Positions 34,554-42,531 of a DNA stretch of 64,000 nucleotides are shown here, piece after piece. Origin of the DNA: Nguyenibacter vanlangensis (GTDB lineage Bacteria > Pseudomonadota > Alphaproteobacteria > Acetobacterales > Acetobacteraceae); NCBI RefSeq assembly GCF_038719015.1, contig NZ_CP152276.1, forward strand, positions 2,337,501 to 2,401,500. Direction: 5' to 3'. Under the pieces are notes generated by a model that was not told where the DNA came from, ran no database searches, and saw nothing but the letters and a program-made list of their open reading frames with translations. The translations under genes were made by a program, and so were the position numbers. Position 1 is the stretch's first letter, and the number at the start of each line of letters is the position of its first letter.

Positions 34554-37097
34554 CTACCCCGACCGCCCGGCCGGGCCCATGCCCGCGCCGAACAGCACCG
34601 ATTGCGGCTCCCGGTCCCAGCCCTGCGCCATCAGCAGCTTGGCGGCGGCTTCCTGCTTCAGCAGCGCATATTGCCCCGGATTGCCGCCCGGCCTGGCCGA
34701 CCCGTTATATTCCGGCCACAGCTCGGCCGCGAGGTTCCAGCGCAGCGCCGCCAGCCATTCGTCGGGGAAATCCGGCGCCGATTCCAGGCCGGCAAACGTC
34801 GTCAGCGGCCGCTGCGCGGTAAAGCGCAGCGCGCAGCGCGCATCCGACGGCGCCGGCCAGACATTCAGCACCCCCGAGCCCAGTTGCGGGTCATAGAAGA
34901 ACTGCGTCACCGTGCCCGGCGTCGCCTTGTTCGGCAGGTTGGCGTAATCGATGCGCGACATCGGCACCAGCGGCACCTCGATCGGCTGCGCCCCCTGCGC
35001 GGCCAGCACCAGCCGGCGCCCGGCCGGCATGCGCAGCGGCCGGACCAGCGCCGCGGCATAGGACGCCGCCATGGCACCCCCCGAAGCCTGCGACGGCAAC
35101 GGCGCCGCCAGGCTCAGCACCGCGCCCGCCACCGCCGTCACGCTGGTCCAGAACACCGTCCCGGCATCCAGCCACACGCCCAGCATGCTCCCCGCCGCGA
35201 TCCCGGCGGCATCGGCCAGCGTCACGCCGGACGCCCCGGCCACCGCCGTCGCGGCCAGCCAGGTCAGGCCGGTCCCCGCCGTGGCCGCCGCATTGTCCGC
35301 CGTCGCCCCGCCGAGCAGATAGCGGATCTGCCCGGGCTGCAGGAACACGGTCACGTCCTCCTCGGCCCAGACATGAATGCCCGAGGCCTGCCAGGCCTGC
35401 ACCATCGCGTTCAGCGCCGTGAACGCATTCTCCACCAGCCCCAGCCGCGGTACATCCTGCGGCCCCACCGCCCCGCAAAGGCGCAGCGCGCCCGCGATCA
35501 TCTGGTACAGCGGCTGGCCGAACGGATAGGTCGTGGTGCCCTGCGCTTCCACGTCCCATCTCTGAACCACGGCCAGCGCCTCGTCGGCCTGCACCTTCAG
35601 CGCCTGCGCGATCTCGGGCGGCGTGCCGTATTCGGCCGACAGCCGCCATGCCAGTGTCAGGCGCAGCGCGTCCAGCCATTCGGGCGGGAAGTCCAGATCA
35701 TCATTCAGCGTCTGGACGCCCAGAAGCTGCCGCTGGGCCGTGAAATGCACGGTCGCGGTCGCGTCGGCCGGCGCCGGATAGAGGGATATGATCCCGCTAT
35801 CGACCTGCGGGTCATAGAAGAACTGGACCGGCACCCCCTGCACGGTCTTTCCCGACAGATTGGCGTAATCCAGCCGCGACATCGGGATCAGCGGCGTCTC
35901 GGTGCCGGAGGCCGACACCAGCCGCATCCCCACCACGCGGAGAGGACGCGGCGACGCGACGGTGTATTGCGCCTGCCCAACCGTCAGCGCCTGCGTCATC
36001 TCGGTCTGCGTCCAGACATGGATGCCGTTGGCCTGCCATCCCTGGATCACGGCATTCAGAGAATAGCGCGCATTCTCCACCTGCCCCCATGTCGGCAGAT
36101 TCTGAGGCGCGCACCCGCCGCACAACCGCAGCGCGCCCGCGATGATCTGGTAGACCGGCTGAGCGAATGCCGAAGATGTGGTGCCCTCTCCCTCGACGTC
36201 CCATTTCTGGACCCCGGCGAATTTCTCCGCCGCCATCGCCTTCAGCATCTCGAAGCGCGGGGCCGGGCAGTCATATTCCGGCGCCAGTTCGACGGCGAGC
36301 GCGAAGCGCAGCGCCGAGACCCATTCCTGCGGCACGTCCGCGGTGTTCGCGGCATTGGCGACATCCTGCAGCGGCCGCTGGCAGGTGAAGGTCACCGCCG
36401 TCAGGCCGTTCGACGGCGCCGGGAACAGGCTCAGCACCCCCGATCCCAGTTGCGGATCGTAGAAATACTGGGCGGGCGGCCCGTTCGGCACGGTCTTTCC
36501 CGACAGGTTGGCGTAATCCAGCCGCGACATCGGGATCAGCGGCGTCTCCACCCCGGTCGCCAGCGTCACCGCCCGCGCGCCGATCACGCGCAGCGGCCGC
36601 GCGAACGGAGCCGCATAGGCCACGACCTGCGCCCCGGCGCTGGCCTGCGACGGCAGCGCGCCGGTCAGCGTGACCGACGATCCGGCCACCGACGCGATGG
36701 CGGACCAGAACACCGCCCCGCTATCCAGCGCCACCCCGATCGTATCGCCCACCGACAGGCCGGCCGCCGACACCACCGACAGAACGGCCGCACCCGCCGC
36801 CGCACTGGCGCTGCTCCGGGTCGCGGCATAGGTCTCGGATGCATGGTCCGTGCCGGCCACGCCGATCACATAGCGTGCCTGCCCCGGCTGCAGGAACACG
36901 GTCGCCTCGGTCTGGGTCCAGACATGCACGCCCGAAACCTGCCACGCCTTGATCAGCCCGTTCAGCGCATCCAGCGCGTCCTGGAATTCATTGTCCGGCG
37001 GCGTCTCTCCGCTGGCGATCGCCCCGATCAGCCGCAGCGCGCCGTTGACGATCGAAACCGTGCCGGGGTTCCAGCCTGCCGTGCCGCTCGTCGTCAT
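34554..37097 (-). CDS. Triplicated P22 gp4-like head-to-tail adaptor protein
   Basis: 847 residues made of three copies of one unit. Each unit starts with GALRLxG (near residues 17, 319 and 535), continues with LNxxIxxWQxxGxHVWxxxx, then PL(I/V)PMSR(L/I)DYAN (near 190, 408 and 715), QFFYDPQ and a final PxEWxxALRxxLAxxLxxEY. Single units resemble the gp4-like tail accessory factor that binds the portal ring. Units 1 and 3 carry an extra beta module of about 65 residues that unit 2 lacks. DNA at 35841-35900 and 36489-36548 differs at one base of 60, so duplication or gene conversion is recent. It overlaps the upstream gene by ATGA. Confidence 0.82.
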   Translation of the reverse strand: MTTSGTAGWNPGTVSIVNGALRLIGAIASGETPPDNEFQDALDALNGLIKAWQVSGVHVWTQTEATVFLQPGQARYVIGVAGTDHASETYAATRSSASAAAGAAVLSVVSAAGLSVGDTIGVALDSGAVFWSAIASVAGSSVTLTGALPSQASAGAQVVAYAAPFARPLRVIGARAVTLATGVETPLIPMSRLDYANLSGKTVPNGPPAQYFYDPQLGSGVLSLFPAPSNGLTAVTFTCQRPLQDVANAANTADVPQEWVSALRFALAVELAPEYDCPAPRFEMLKAMAAEKFAGVQKWDVEGEGTTSSAFAQPVYQIIAGALRLCGGCAPQNLPTWGQVENARYSLNAVIQGWQANGIHVWTQTEMTQALTVGQAQYTVASPRPLRVVGMRLVSASGTETPLIPMSRLDYANLSGKTVQGVPVQFFYDPQVDSGIISLYPAPADATATVHFTAQRQLLGVQTLNDDLDFPPEWLDALRLTLAWRLSAEYGTPPEIAQALKVQADEALAVVQRWDVEAQGTTTYPFGQPLYQMIAGALRLCGAVGPQDVPRLGLVENAFTALNAMVQAWQASGIHVWAEEDVTVFLQPGQIRYLLGGATADNAAATAGTGLTWLAATAVAGASGVTLADAAGIAAGSMLGVWLDAGTVFWTSVTAVAGAVLSLAAPLPSQASGGAMAASYAAALVRPLRMPAGRRLVLAAQGAQPIEVPLVPMSRIDYANLPNKATPGTVTQFFYDPQLGSGVLNVWPAPSDARCALRFTAQRPLTTFAGLESAPDFPDEWLAALRWNLAAELWPEYNGSARPGGNPGQYALLKQEAAAKLLMAQGWDREPQSVLFGAGMGPAGRSG

Positions 37098-37594
37098 GCC
37101 GCCCCCGGCCAGTTCAGCGCCGCCCCGGGCGCGCTCAGATCCAGCACCTGGTTCTGCGGCGGGTCGCCCAGCATCCCGACAGCGCCCGGCAGCGGCGCGG
37201 TCAGCGTGACCGAAGCCCCGGCCACCGAGGCCACCTGCGCCGTCACGTTCACCCCGCTATCCAGCATGATCTGCAGCCAGTCCCCCGGGCCGATCCCCGC
37301 CGCCGACTGCACCACGATCACGCGCGCCCCGGCCTGCGCCGGCGCCGCGATGGTGGTGCCCACCATCATGAAGCGGTTCTCCTGCCGCGGCCGCGCCAGA
37401 TCCACCGTCTGGTCGTCGGCGATCCCCACCGCGAAATCCTGCGGCTGCTGCGGCTCCCACCTTGCGCGGTCCACCACCGCCTGGCCGGTCTGCCCGCCCG
37501 GAATGGTCCGCGTCTTCGACCGCCGCACCTTGAAGCCCGACAGGTCGTCCAGCACGTAATGATCGCCGGGATTGTAATACCAGGGCTCGCTCAC
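37094..37594 (-). CDS. Phage virion protein sharing the adaptor's beta module
   Basis: 166 residues from a GTG with GGGAGG five bases upstream. The first 85 residues contain YYNPGDHYVLDDLSGFKVRR, typical of a small structural protein encoded next to podovirus adaptors. Residues about 85-140 (VIVVQSAAGIGPGDWLQIML, then VASVAGASVTLTAPLPG) are homologous to the module inserted in units 1 and 3 of the downstream adaptor. Role unknown; close contact with the adaptor is a reasonable guess. Confidence 0.65.
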   Translation of the reverse strand: MSEPWYYNPGDHYVLDDLSGFKVRRSKTRTIPGGQTGQAVVDRARWEPQQPQDFAVGIADDQTVDLARPRQENRFMMVGTTIAAPAQAGARVIVVQSAAGIGPGDWLQIMLDSGVNVTAQVASVAGASVTLTAPLPGAVGMLGDPPQNQVLDLSAPGAALNWPGAA

Positions 37595-37606
37595 CCCATC
37601 CTCCCA

Positions 37607-38014
37607 TCAGAATTGTGGAACACCCTTGATCATCTCGAGATCGAGCGTGAACGTGGCATTCGCCGCCGCCCCGATCGTGCTCAACAGGATCGACCCCGTC
37701 GCCCCCGCCGCCCGCGGATTGGGAATGCCCTGGAAACGCCGGAAATCGAGATGCCCGAACCCCGACAGCGTCACCAGGTCCACCGGCTCGGTCCCGTCCC
37801 ATTGCAGCCGCACCGCCATGTCATGAACGTCATAGACGATACGGACCAGTTTCAGATGCACGCCCGGCACCTGCCCCCGCACGGCAAAGGCCGGGCTCTG
37901 CGCGTCGACGATCTTCACCGCGCTCAGCCCCGTCCCGTCGCTGACATCCGTCATCCGCACGATCAGGTTGCGCGGACCATTCGCGATTACCTGCGTGGTC
38001 GTTACGTCGGCCAT
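37607..38014 (-). CDS. Phage virion structural protein, unknown
   Basis: 135 residues with GGGGGGA upstream. It reads as an all-beta protein (NLIVRMTDVSDGTGLSAVKI, LKLVRIVYDVHDMAVRLQWD). It lies between the coat-gene group and the adaptor, where podoviruses encode small connector or decoration proteins. No family was recognised. Confidence 0.6.
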   Translation of the reverse strand: MADVTTTQVIANGPRNLIVRMTDVSDGTGLSAVKIVDAQSPAFAVRGQVPGVHLKLVRIVYDVHDMAVRLQWDGTEPVDLVTLSGFGHLDFRRFQGIPNPRAAGATGSILLSTIGAAANATFTLDLEMIKGVPQF

Positions 38015-38038
38015 CGTCCGTCCCCCCGCAGCCCGCGC

Positions 38039-38395
38039 CTACGCCGCGCCGGGCGTAATGCAGACGATGGCATAGGTTTCGCCCGATGCCGGCGTGACCG
38101 GCGCCGCCGTCACGTTGGCGAACGTCACCCCCACGCTGCCCGCGCCCGCCACCCGCATGCCGACGATCCCCAGCCCCGCCTGGGCGCCGGGCTTGTTGAC
38201 CGCCAGCACGACGTCCCCGGCCGCGACGCCCGGCACCGGCAGCATCTGCTCGGCCGTGCTGTTCGCCGCCACGGCGCCCAGCACCGGCACGACCGCATAG
38301 AGCGTCAGCGCCGCGACCCGCGACACCGCCCCGATCTGGATCCCGGCCGCCGCCGCGATCCCTTCGGGAAAATTCGTCGGATTCCACTCGGACAT
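38039..38395 (-). CDS. Phage virion protein, possibly decoration
   Basis: 118 residues with GGGGAAG upstream. It begins MSEWNPTNFPEGIAAAAGIQ and is otherwise rich in Val, Ala and Gly with likely beta strands (VGVTFANVTAAPVTPASGET). The position just after the coat gene suits a minor head protein. Function not known. Confidence 0.6.
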   Translation of the reverse strand: MSEWNPTNFPEGIAAAAGIQIGAVSRVAALTLYAVVPVLGAVAANSTAEQMLPVPGVAAGDVVLAVNKPGAQAGLGIVGMRVAGAGSVGVTFANVTAAPVTPASGETYAIVCITPGAA

Positions 38396-38462
38396 GTCAC
38401 ATCTTCCCCTTCATCCCGCCGGAGCGCGGCGGCCGGGCCCTGCCGGCCGCCGCCCAACCCGT

Positions 38463-38645
38463 TCAGCCGCCCCGCGTCTCCTTGCGCACGCGCGGCGTCC
38501 GCCGCCCCGGCGCCACCTTCGCGGGCGGCTTTGCGGGCGATTTTTCAGGCGACGGGGCCACGCCATGATAATGATGGTGCACATGCACCTCGCCCACGCG
38601 CGGCACGGTTTTCATGCGGGCGACGGAATTTTTTCGTTCGGACAT
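38463..38645 (-). CDS. Small basic His-rich phage protein
   Basis: 60 residues, separated by 53 nt from the coat gene. It contains a histidine cluster (VHVHHHYHG) and a basic Pro/Lys-rich tail (SPEKSPAKPPAKVAPGRRTP). There is no strong ribosome site. The composition suggests binding to nucleic acid or metal; it may equally be a spurious frame. Confidence 0.4.
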   Translation of the reverse strand: MSERKNSVARMKTVPRVGEVHVHHHYHGVAPSPEKSPAKPPAKVAPGRRTPRVRKETRGG

Positions 38646-38698
38646 GATACGGCCTTTCGTTTTTCAGATCCGGGGCTTTGCCCCGGACCGCGATTCGT

Positions 38699-39607
38699 TC
38701 AGACGCCGGGCGTTCCGTACAGGCCGCGCCAATCCGCCCAATAGCCGGAATAGCGCTCGTAACAGGCCGCCTTGGCGTTCTTGGTGTCGAAATCGTTGTC
38801 CTGATCGAAGGAAATCGGGTCGCGCTCGAAATAGGTCAGCGAATTCGGCACGTTGGTGCGGATGAACCACGCCGTCTGGCTGGTGAAGTAATGGTTCAGC
38901 TTGATCCCTTCGGGGAACGCGTTGGTCGCGCGCAGCACGTTGATCGCATTGTTCGCCGTATCGTTCTGCAGCACCGAATTGCACACCCGGTTCGCCTCGA
39001 ACCACAGCGCCGACGGTACATTCAGCGTGCGCGGCAGGGCCGAGATCCGCATGCCGCGATTATTCTGGCACTGCATGATCTGGATGGTCAGGTCCTCGAT
39101 CGCCGCTTCCGACAGGTCCGCCGCCGTCGCCAGCAGGTTGGACTGCATGCCCGACAAGGTCGGGTGCAGGTTCGAAATCAGCGACGCCCCGTCCCCGCCG
39201 GGGGCCGAGGCCGAGAAGGCCATGTTATAGATCCCGGCCAGCACGTTCTCCTTCGTCTGGCGCATCGAGAACGCCAGTTGCGCCGCCCGCCGCTTGGACA
39301 CGGTCTCGTACAGATTGTCGCGCAGCTCTTCATAGGTTACGATATAGCCCAGCGCATAAGCCACATGTGTGAACCGGCTGACCGATCCCTGCGATTCCAC
39401 GTCGTAATAGATCTGCTGCCCCTGCGGCTTCACCGGCGCCAGGCCGAATCCGGTGATCTCGACCTCTTCCTCATACGCCTTGTCCGAGGTCTGCCTGTCG
39501 AACAGATCCAGATATTCCACGCGATGTTCGTCATAGCTGCGCCCCCACCAGGCCTTGATGCCCGGCCACAGCGCCTTCGGATGCGCGCCTGTCGTAATGA
39601 CGGCCAT
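38699..39607 (-). CDS. Major capsid protein
   Basis: 302 residues, start preceded by GAGGAGG. Sequence such as WGRSYDEHRVEYLDLFDRQT, then GFGLAPVKPQGQQIYYDVES and THVAYALGYIVTYEELRDNL, matches HK97-fold coat proteins of podovirus-like prophages. LALR-type T=7 details cannot be judged. A decoration-like gene precedes it, and a scaffold-like gene lies two genes upstream, as expected for a coat gene. Confidence 0.8.
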   Translation of the reverse strand: MAVITTGAHPKALWPGIKAWWGRSYDEHRVEYLDLFDRQTSDKAYEEEVEITGFGLAPVKPQGQQIYYDVESQGSVSRFTHVAYALGYIVTYEELRDNLYETVSKRRAAQLAFSMRQTKENVLAGIYNMAFSASAPGGDGASLISNLHPTLSGMQSNLLATAADLSEAAIEDLTIQIMQCQNNRGMRISALPRTLNVPSALWFEANRVCNSVLQNDTANNAINVLRATNAFPEGIKLNHYFTSQTAWFIRTNVPNSLTYFERDPISFDQDNDFDTKNAKAACYERYSGYWADWRGLYGTPGV

Positions 39608-39619
39608 GATACAGCCTCC

Positions 39620-40216
39620 TCAGATACCGGTGGTGCTGGTGATCGCATGCAGATTGATGCGGCACAGCCACCTGGCGTTCGCACCGATCGCATTGTCGAT
39701 CGACTGATAGGCCCGCAGGATCCGCATCTGCCCGCCGGCCGCCGTGCCCAGACTGCTCGATTGCAGTTGCCAGCCCGACAGGCTGGACACGGTCGACCCG
39801 GCCCCGGCCACCAGGCTGGCGTTGCTCGACGCCGCCCCGGCCGGCAGCGCCCCGCCGATCGAATCCTCCTGCACGGCAAAGACCAGGTTCGGATCGTCCG
39901 CGACGTAGATATAGGCCGCCTGCCCCGCCGGCAGGTACGGCGTCTGGTTCTGCAACACGGGCAGCACCGTCTCGCCGGCATTATTGGCGATGCCCTGCAT
40001 CACCCCGGTGATCGGGCCCGACGCCCCGGCGGCGGCGATCCCCACCGCCGGCACGCCGCTGGCATCGGCGGCGCCGCCCAGCGCCAGCACCGGATCGCCC
40101 AGGAACAGGGGCGTCGCGTTGGACGCGGGCACGTAATAGACCTGCACCCCGCCGCCATAGGGCGCGCCGGACGCATAGGCCATCGGCCGCAGGCCGAATG
40201 GAGAATTGGCATTCAT
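39620..40216 (-). CDS. Head decoration or minor head protein
   Basis: 198 residues with GAGG upstream. NSPFGLRPMAYASGAPYGGG and then YYVPASNATPLFLGDPVLAL are characteristic of a family always found just before the coat gene in such phages. The rest is a beta-rich tulip-like domain (GQAAYIYVADDPNLVFAVQE). It probably decorates or stabilises the capsid. The 148-nt gap upstream shows only short inverted repeats. Confidence 0.7.
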   Translation of the reverse strand: MNANSPFGLRPMAYASGAPYGGGVQVYYVPASNATPLFLGDPVLALGGAADASGVPAVGIAAAGASGPITGVMQGIANNAGETVLPVLQNQTPYLPAGQAAYIYVADDPNLVFAVQEDSIGGALPAGAASSNASLVAGAGSTVSSLSGWQLQSSSLGTAAGGQMRILRAYQSIDNAIGANARWLCRINLHAITSTTGI

Positions 40217-40364
40217 CTGGCAGAACCTCTGCAGGATTGAAAGGACGGCCCGCTGTACAGGGGCCGGTCGTCATTGCCTGGTCTGCCTGAACCGGCCCGG
40301 CGCCGTCCTGGCGCGCCGAACCGGATATGATGCGGGGCGCTCCCCGCCTTGCCTCACGCCCGCC

Positions 40365-40826
40365 TCAGCGCCGTTCCTCGCGAATGGAAATGCCCATGTC
40401 ACGCGGCACATATTGCGCGTTGCGGTCCGCGCCGGTCGGCCCGCCGGGCACGCGTCCCTCGCGAATCTGGGCCATCAGGTCCTGGTGGCCCGCTTCCTGC
40501 GCCGCCATGTCCTCCCGATACCATTCGACCGGGACCTCCATCAAGTACGCAATCAGCGGACCGCCCCCGCGTGCGACACCCACCGTCATGCACACGGGTT
40601 TTCCCGAATCGTCCATCACCTGGGCATAGCCCGCGTCCTGGGCGCGCGCGATGCGCCCCGGCTCGTCGTTGAACCAGTGCCGGTGATATCCCTCCCGGTC
40701 GGGGTAGGCCAGTTTCTGCTCGCGCAGGCCGAACGGCCGGCGCGACGGCGCGCGGCGCCCCCGGGCCACGGCGGCCGCGCGCGCCGTCTCCTGCTGCGGC
40801 ATCTTTCCGCCCTTCTCGTCGCTCAT
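40365..40826 (-). CDS. Phage head-region protein, unknown
   Basis: 153 residues from an ATG with GGGAG eight bases upstream; it overlaps the end of the scaffold-like gene by 4 nt. After a basic start (RGRRAPSRRPFGLREQKLAY), it has HRHWFNDEPGRIARAQDAGY and PLIAYLMEVPVEWYREDMAA. This is a conserved-looking small protein of podovirus-like late operons encoded between scaffold and coat. Function unknown. Confidence 0.6.
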   Translation of the reverse strand: MSDEKGGKMPQQETARAAAVARGRRAPSRRPFGLREQKLAYPDREGYHRHWFNDEPGRIARAQDAGYAQVMDDSGKPVCMTVGVARGGGPLIAYLMEVPVEWYREDMAAQEAGHQDLMAQIREGRVPGGPTGADRNAQYVPRDMGISIREERR

Positions 40827-41779
40827 GCTTCGTTCTCCCAGTAATATCCGGCCCATTCCTCCTTGGTCAGCGGCTTGCCCTTGCCCGACAGGGCACGGGC
40901 ATAGCGGTCATATTCCCGCTTGACCTCGGGCGGCAGCGCCTCGAACCCGCGCGGGTTCGCGCCCCGCCCCGCCTCGCCGCGCGACGGGCTGACCGCTGCC
41001 GGCGTCTCGCGCCGCCGGTTCTCGAACAGCGCGGGATGCAATTGCCGTATCTTGCGCCGCGTGATCTCCAGCCGCTCCGCCAGGCTCAGCCCCGCATGCT
41101 GCCGGTCCACCGCCGACTGGATCGCAATCGCATCCTGCCGCGCCTCGTCATGCGTGCCAAACCAGGGATTCGCCTGAAGGAAGGCCAGGATTTCGGGGGC
41201 CGGCGCAGCCTGTGCCTGCGGGGCCGCCCCTCCCTCCGCCGGCACGGGCGCCGCGCGCGGCGGCGCGCTCTCGCGCAGATCCTGCAATTCCCGGTCGGCG
41301 GCGGCGAACGCCCCGGTATCCCCGCTGGCCACCGCCGCCTGCCGCCGCGCCTCGATATCGCGCACCGCACGCTGATAGGCGCGCTCGTCCGCCCGCCGCG
41401 TCCGTTCCGTCAGGTCCGCCAGCGCCTTCTGACTGTCGCGCAACTGCGCCTGCATGCTGGCATAGCGCCCGTCCAGCGCGCGATATTGCTGCTGCAGGAC
41501 CGGCAGCAGATTCATCCCCCGATCCAGGAAATCCCGTGCCGGACGCCATTTTTCCACATCGCCGCGAAATTCCCCACGCGGCAGCCAGCCCATGCGCCGC
41601 GCCTGGGCCTCGATTTCATCCGTCGCGGATGCCGCCAGCCCGCCATCCTCGCCCGCGCCGCCTTCCGGGATATCCCCAGCCGGCCCGTCGCCCGCCGGCA
41701 TGCCGTCACCCGGCATATCCCGAACCGACGGGGTCTCGTCCGCCCTGTCCGCATCCCGCATCGCGTCACGCTCCAGCAT
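40823..41779 (-). CDS. Scaffolding-like protein
   Basis: 318 residues from MLERDAM, with AAGGAG seven bases upstream; a start at 41824 would lack one. The acidic N-terminus (GDGMPAGDGPAGDIPEGGAG) precedes EIEAQARRMGWLPRGEFRGD and a long charged coiled coil (QQYRALDGRYASMQAQLRDS on). The C-terminus is basic (PPEVKREYDRYARALSGKGK). Such acidic, coiled-coil, basic-tailed proteins just before the coat gene act as capsid assembly scaffolds. Confidence 0.7.
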   Translation of the reverse strand: MLERDAMRDADRADETPSVRDMPGDGMPAGDGPAGDIPEGGAGEDGGLAASATDEIEAQARRMGWLPRGEFRGDVEKWRPARDFLDRGMNLLPVLQQQYRALDGRYASMQAQLRDSQKALADLTERTRRADERAYQRAVRDIEARRQAAVASGDTGAFAAADRELQDLRESAPPRAAPVPAEGGAAPQAQAAPAPEILAFLQANPWFGTHDEARQDAIAIQSAVDRQHAGLSLAERLEITRRKIRQLHPALFENRRRETPAAVSPSRGEAGRGANPRGFEALPPEVKREYDRYARALSGKGKPLTKEEWAGYYWENEA

Positions 41780-42224
41780 GCGCCATCTCCTTTCCGTCCT
41801 GTTCCGTATTTCCCGCTTCGGCATTCCCCGCTTCGGCGGCCACGCCGATCGCGGCGATGCAGCGCTGCGACATCAGCCGGTACAGCCGCCCATCCTCGCC
41901 GCGCAGCAACTGCCCGGCATAACGTTCGAAATAGACCCGGTCCCCCGGCGCGGGGATGCGCCCCACCCATTGCCGCGTGCCGTCGTCGTTCCAGCGAAAG
42001 GCCGCCGGCCCCACCGCGATCACCGTGCCATGCTCGGCGGCCAGGGTCTGGCGCTCGACATAGCCGGCGGGCAGTTGCACCGCGCCGCTGGTCATCTCGG
42101 CATGCACGTCGGCCAGCACCAATATCTTGTCGTCCAGCGGCACATAGCCCGCCCGGTTCACCCCATCCCAATCCGACATCACATATTCCTGCTGGTCGAA
42201 TTTCAAAATCCGCCCCTCACGCAT
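41766..42224 (-). CDS. GroES-like (Cpn10) phage protein
   Basis: 152 residues; start at 42224 with GGGAGG upstream, overlapping the previous gene by 8 nt. Residues about 30-125 match the co-chaperonin fold: PLDDKILVLADVHAEMTSGA (GroES 'DRVLV' strand), a mobile-loop-like GAVQLPAGYVERQTLAAEHG, TVIAVGPAAF, PAPGDRVYFERYAGQLL and a final LYRLMSQRCIAAIG. The C-terminal tail is short and acidic. It may help the host GroEL fold the coat protein, as T4 gp31 does (family knowledge; role here inferred). Confidence 0.75.
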   Translation of the reverse strand: MREGRILKFDQQEYVMSDWDGVNRAGYVPLDDKILVLADVHAEMTSGAVQLPAGYVERQTLAAEHGTVIAVGPAAFRWNDDGTRQWVGRIPAPGDRVYFERYAGQLLRGEDGRLYRLMSQRCIAAIGVAAEAGNAEAGNTEQDGKEMAHAGA

Positions 42225-42531
42225 CGCCTGCCTCCCGTCCATAGAACGCCATCATCGCCTCCCAGCGCAGTTCCGCGATCTCCTCCGCCACCGCGGCCCG
42301 CCCCCGTGCCTCGTGCTCCTCCGCCAGCACGATCGTCCCGGCCCGCCACTGCTCCAGCATCCGCTGCGCGACGCTATCGCGGTAATCCATCAGGAACAGC
42401 AGCACCGCCCGCGTCACCGGATGGTGGCGCCACATCCGGAACGCGTCCTCCGTCAGGTCGCCCAGCATCTCCAGCCGCCGCGCCCGCAAATCCCGCGCCG
42501 CTTCCGGCATCTGGTCCGCCCGCTCGGTCAT
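42217..42531 (-). CDS. Helical phage protein overlapping the portal gene
   Basis: 104 residues starting with GGAGGAGGGAGGTG directly before the ATG. It is charged and helical (LRARRLEMLGDLTEDAFRMW, AEEHEARGRAAVAEEIAELR) with a hydrophobic middle (VTRAVLLFLMDYRDSV). Its first 158 nt lie inside the 3' end of the portal gene in another frame. No function is known. Strong ribosome site and host-like composition make it credible. Confidence 0.6.
   Translation of the reverse strand: MTERADQMPEAARDLRARRLEMLGDLTEDAFRMWRHHPVTRAVLLFLMDYRDSVAQRMLEQWRAGTIVLAEEHEARGRAAVAEEIAELRWEAMMAFYGREAGDA

Noticed and set aside
31374..37559. Plus-strand open frame of about 2060 codons across the phage tail genes
   Set aside because: It is antisense to the gp10-like and gp4-like genes and is Arg/His-rich with no domain. 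It arises from high GC.
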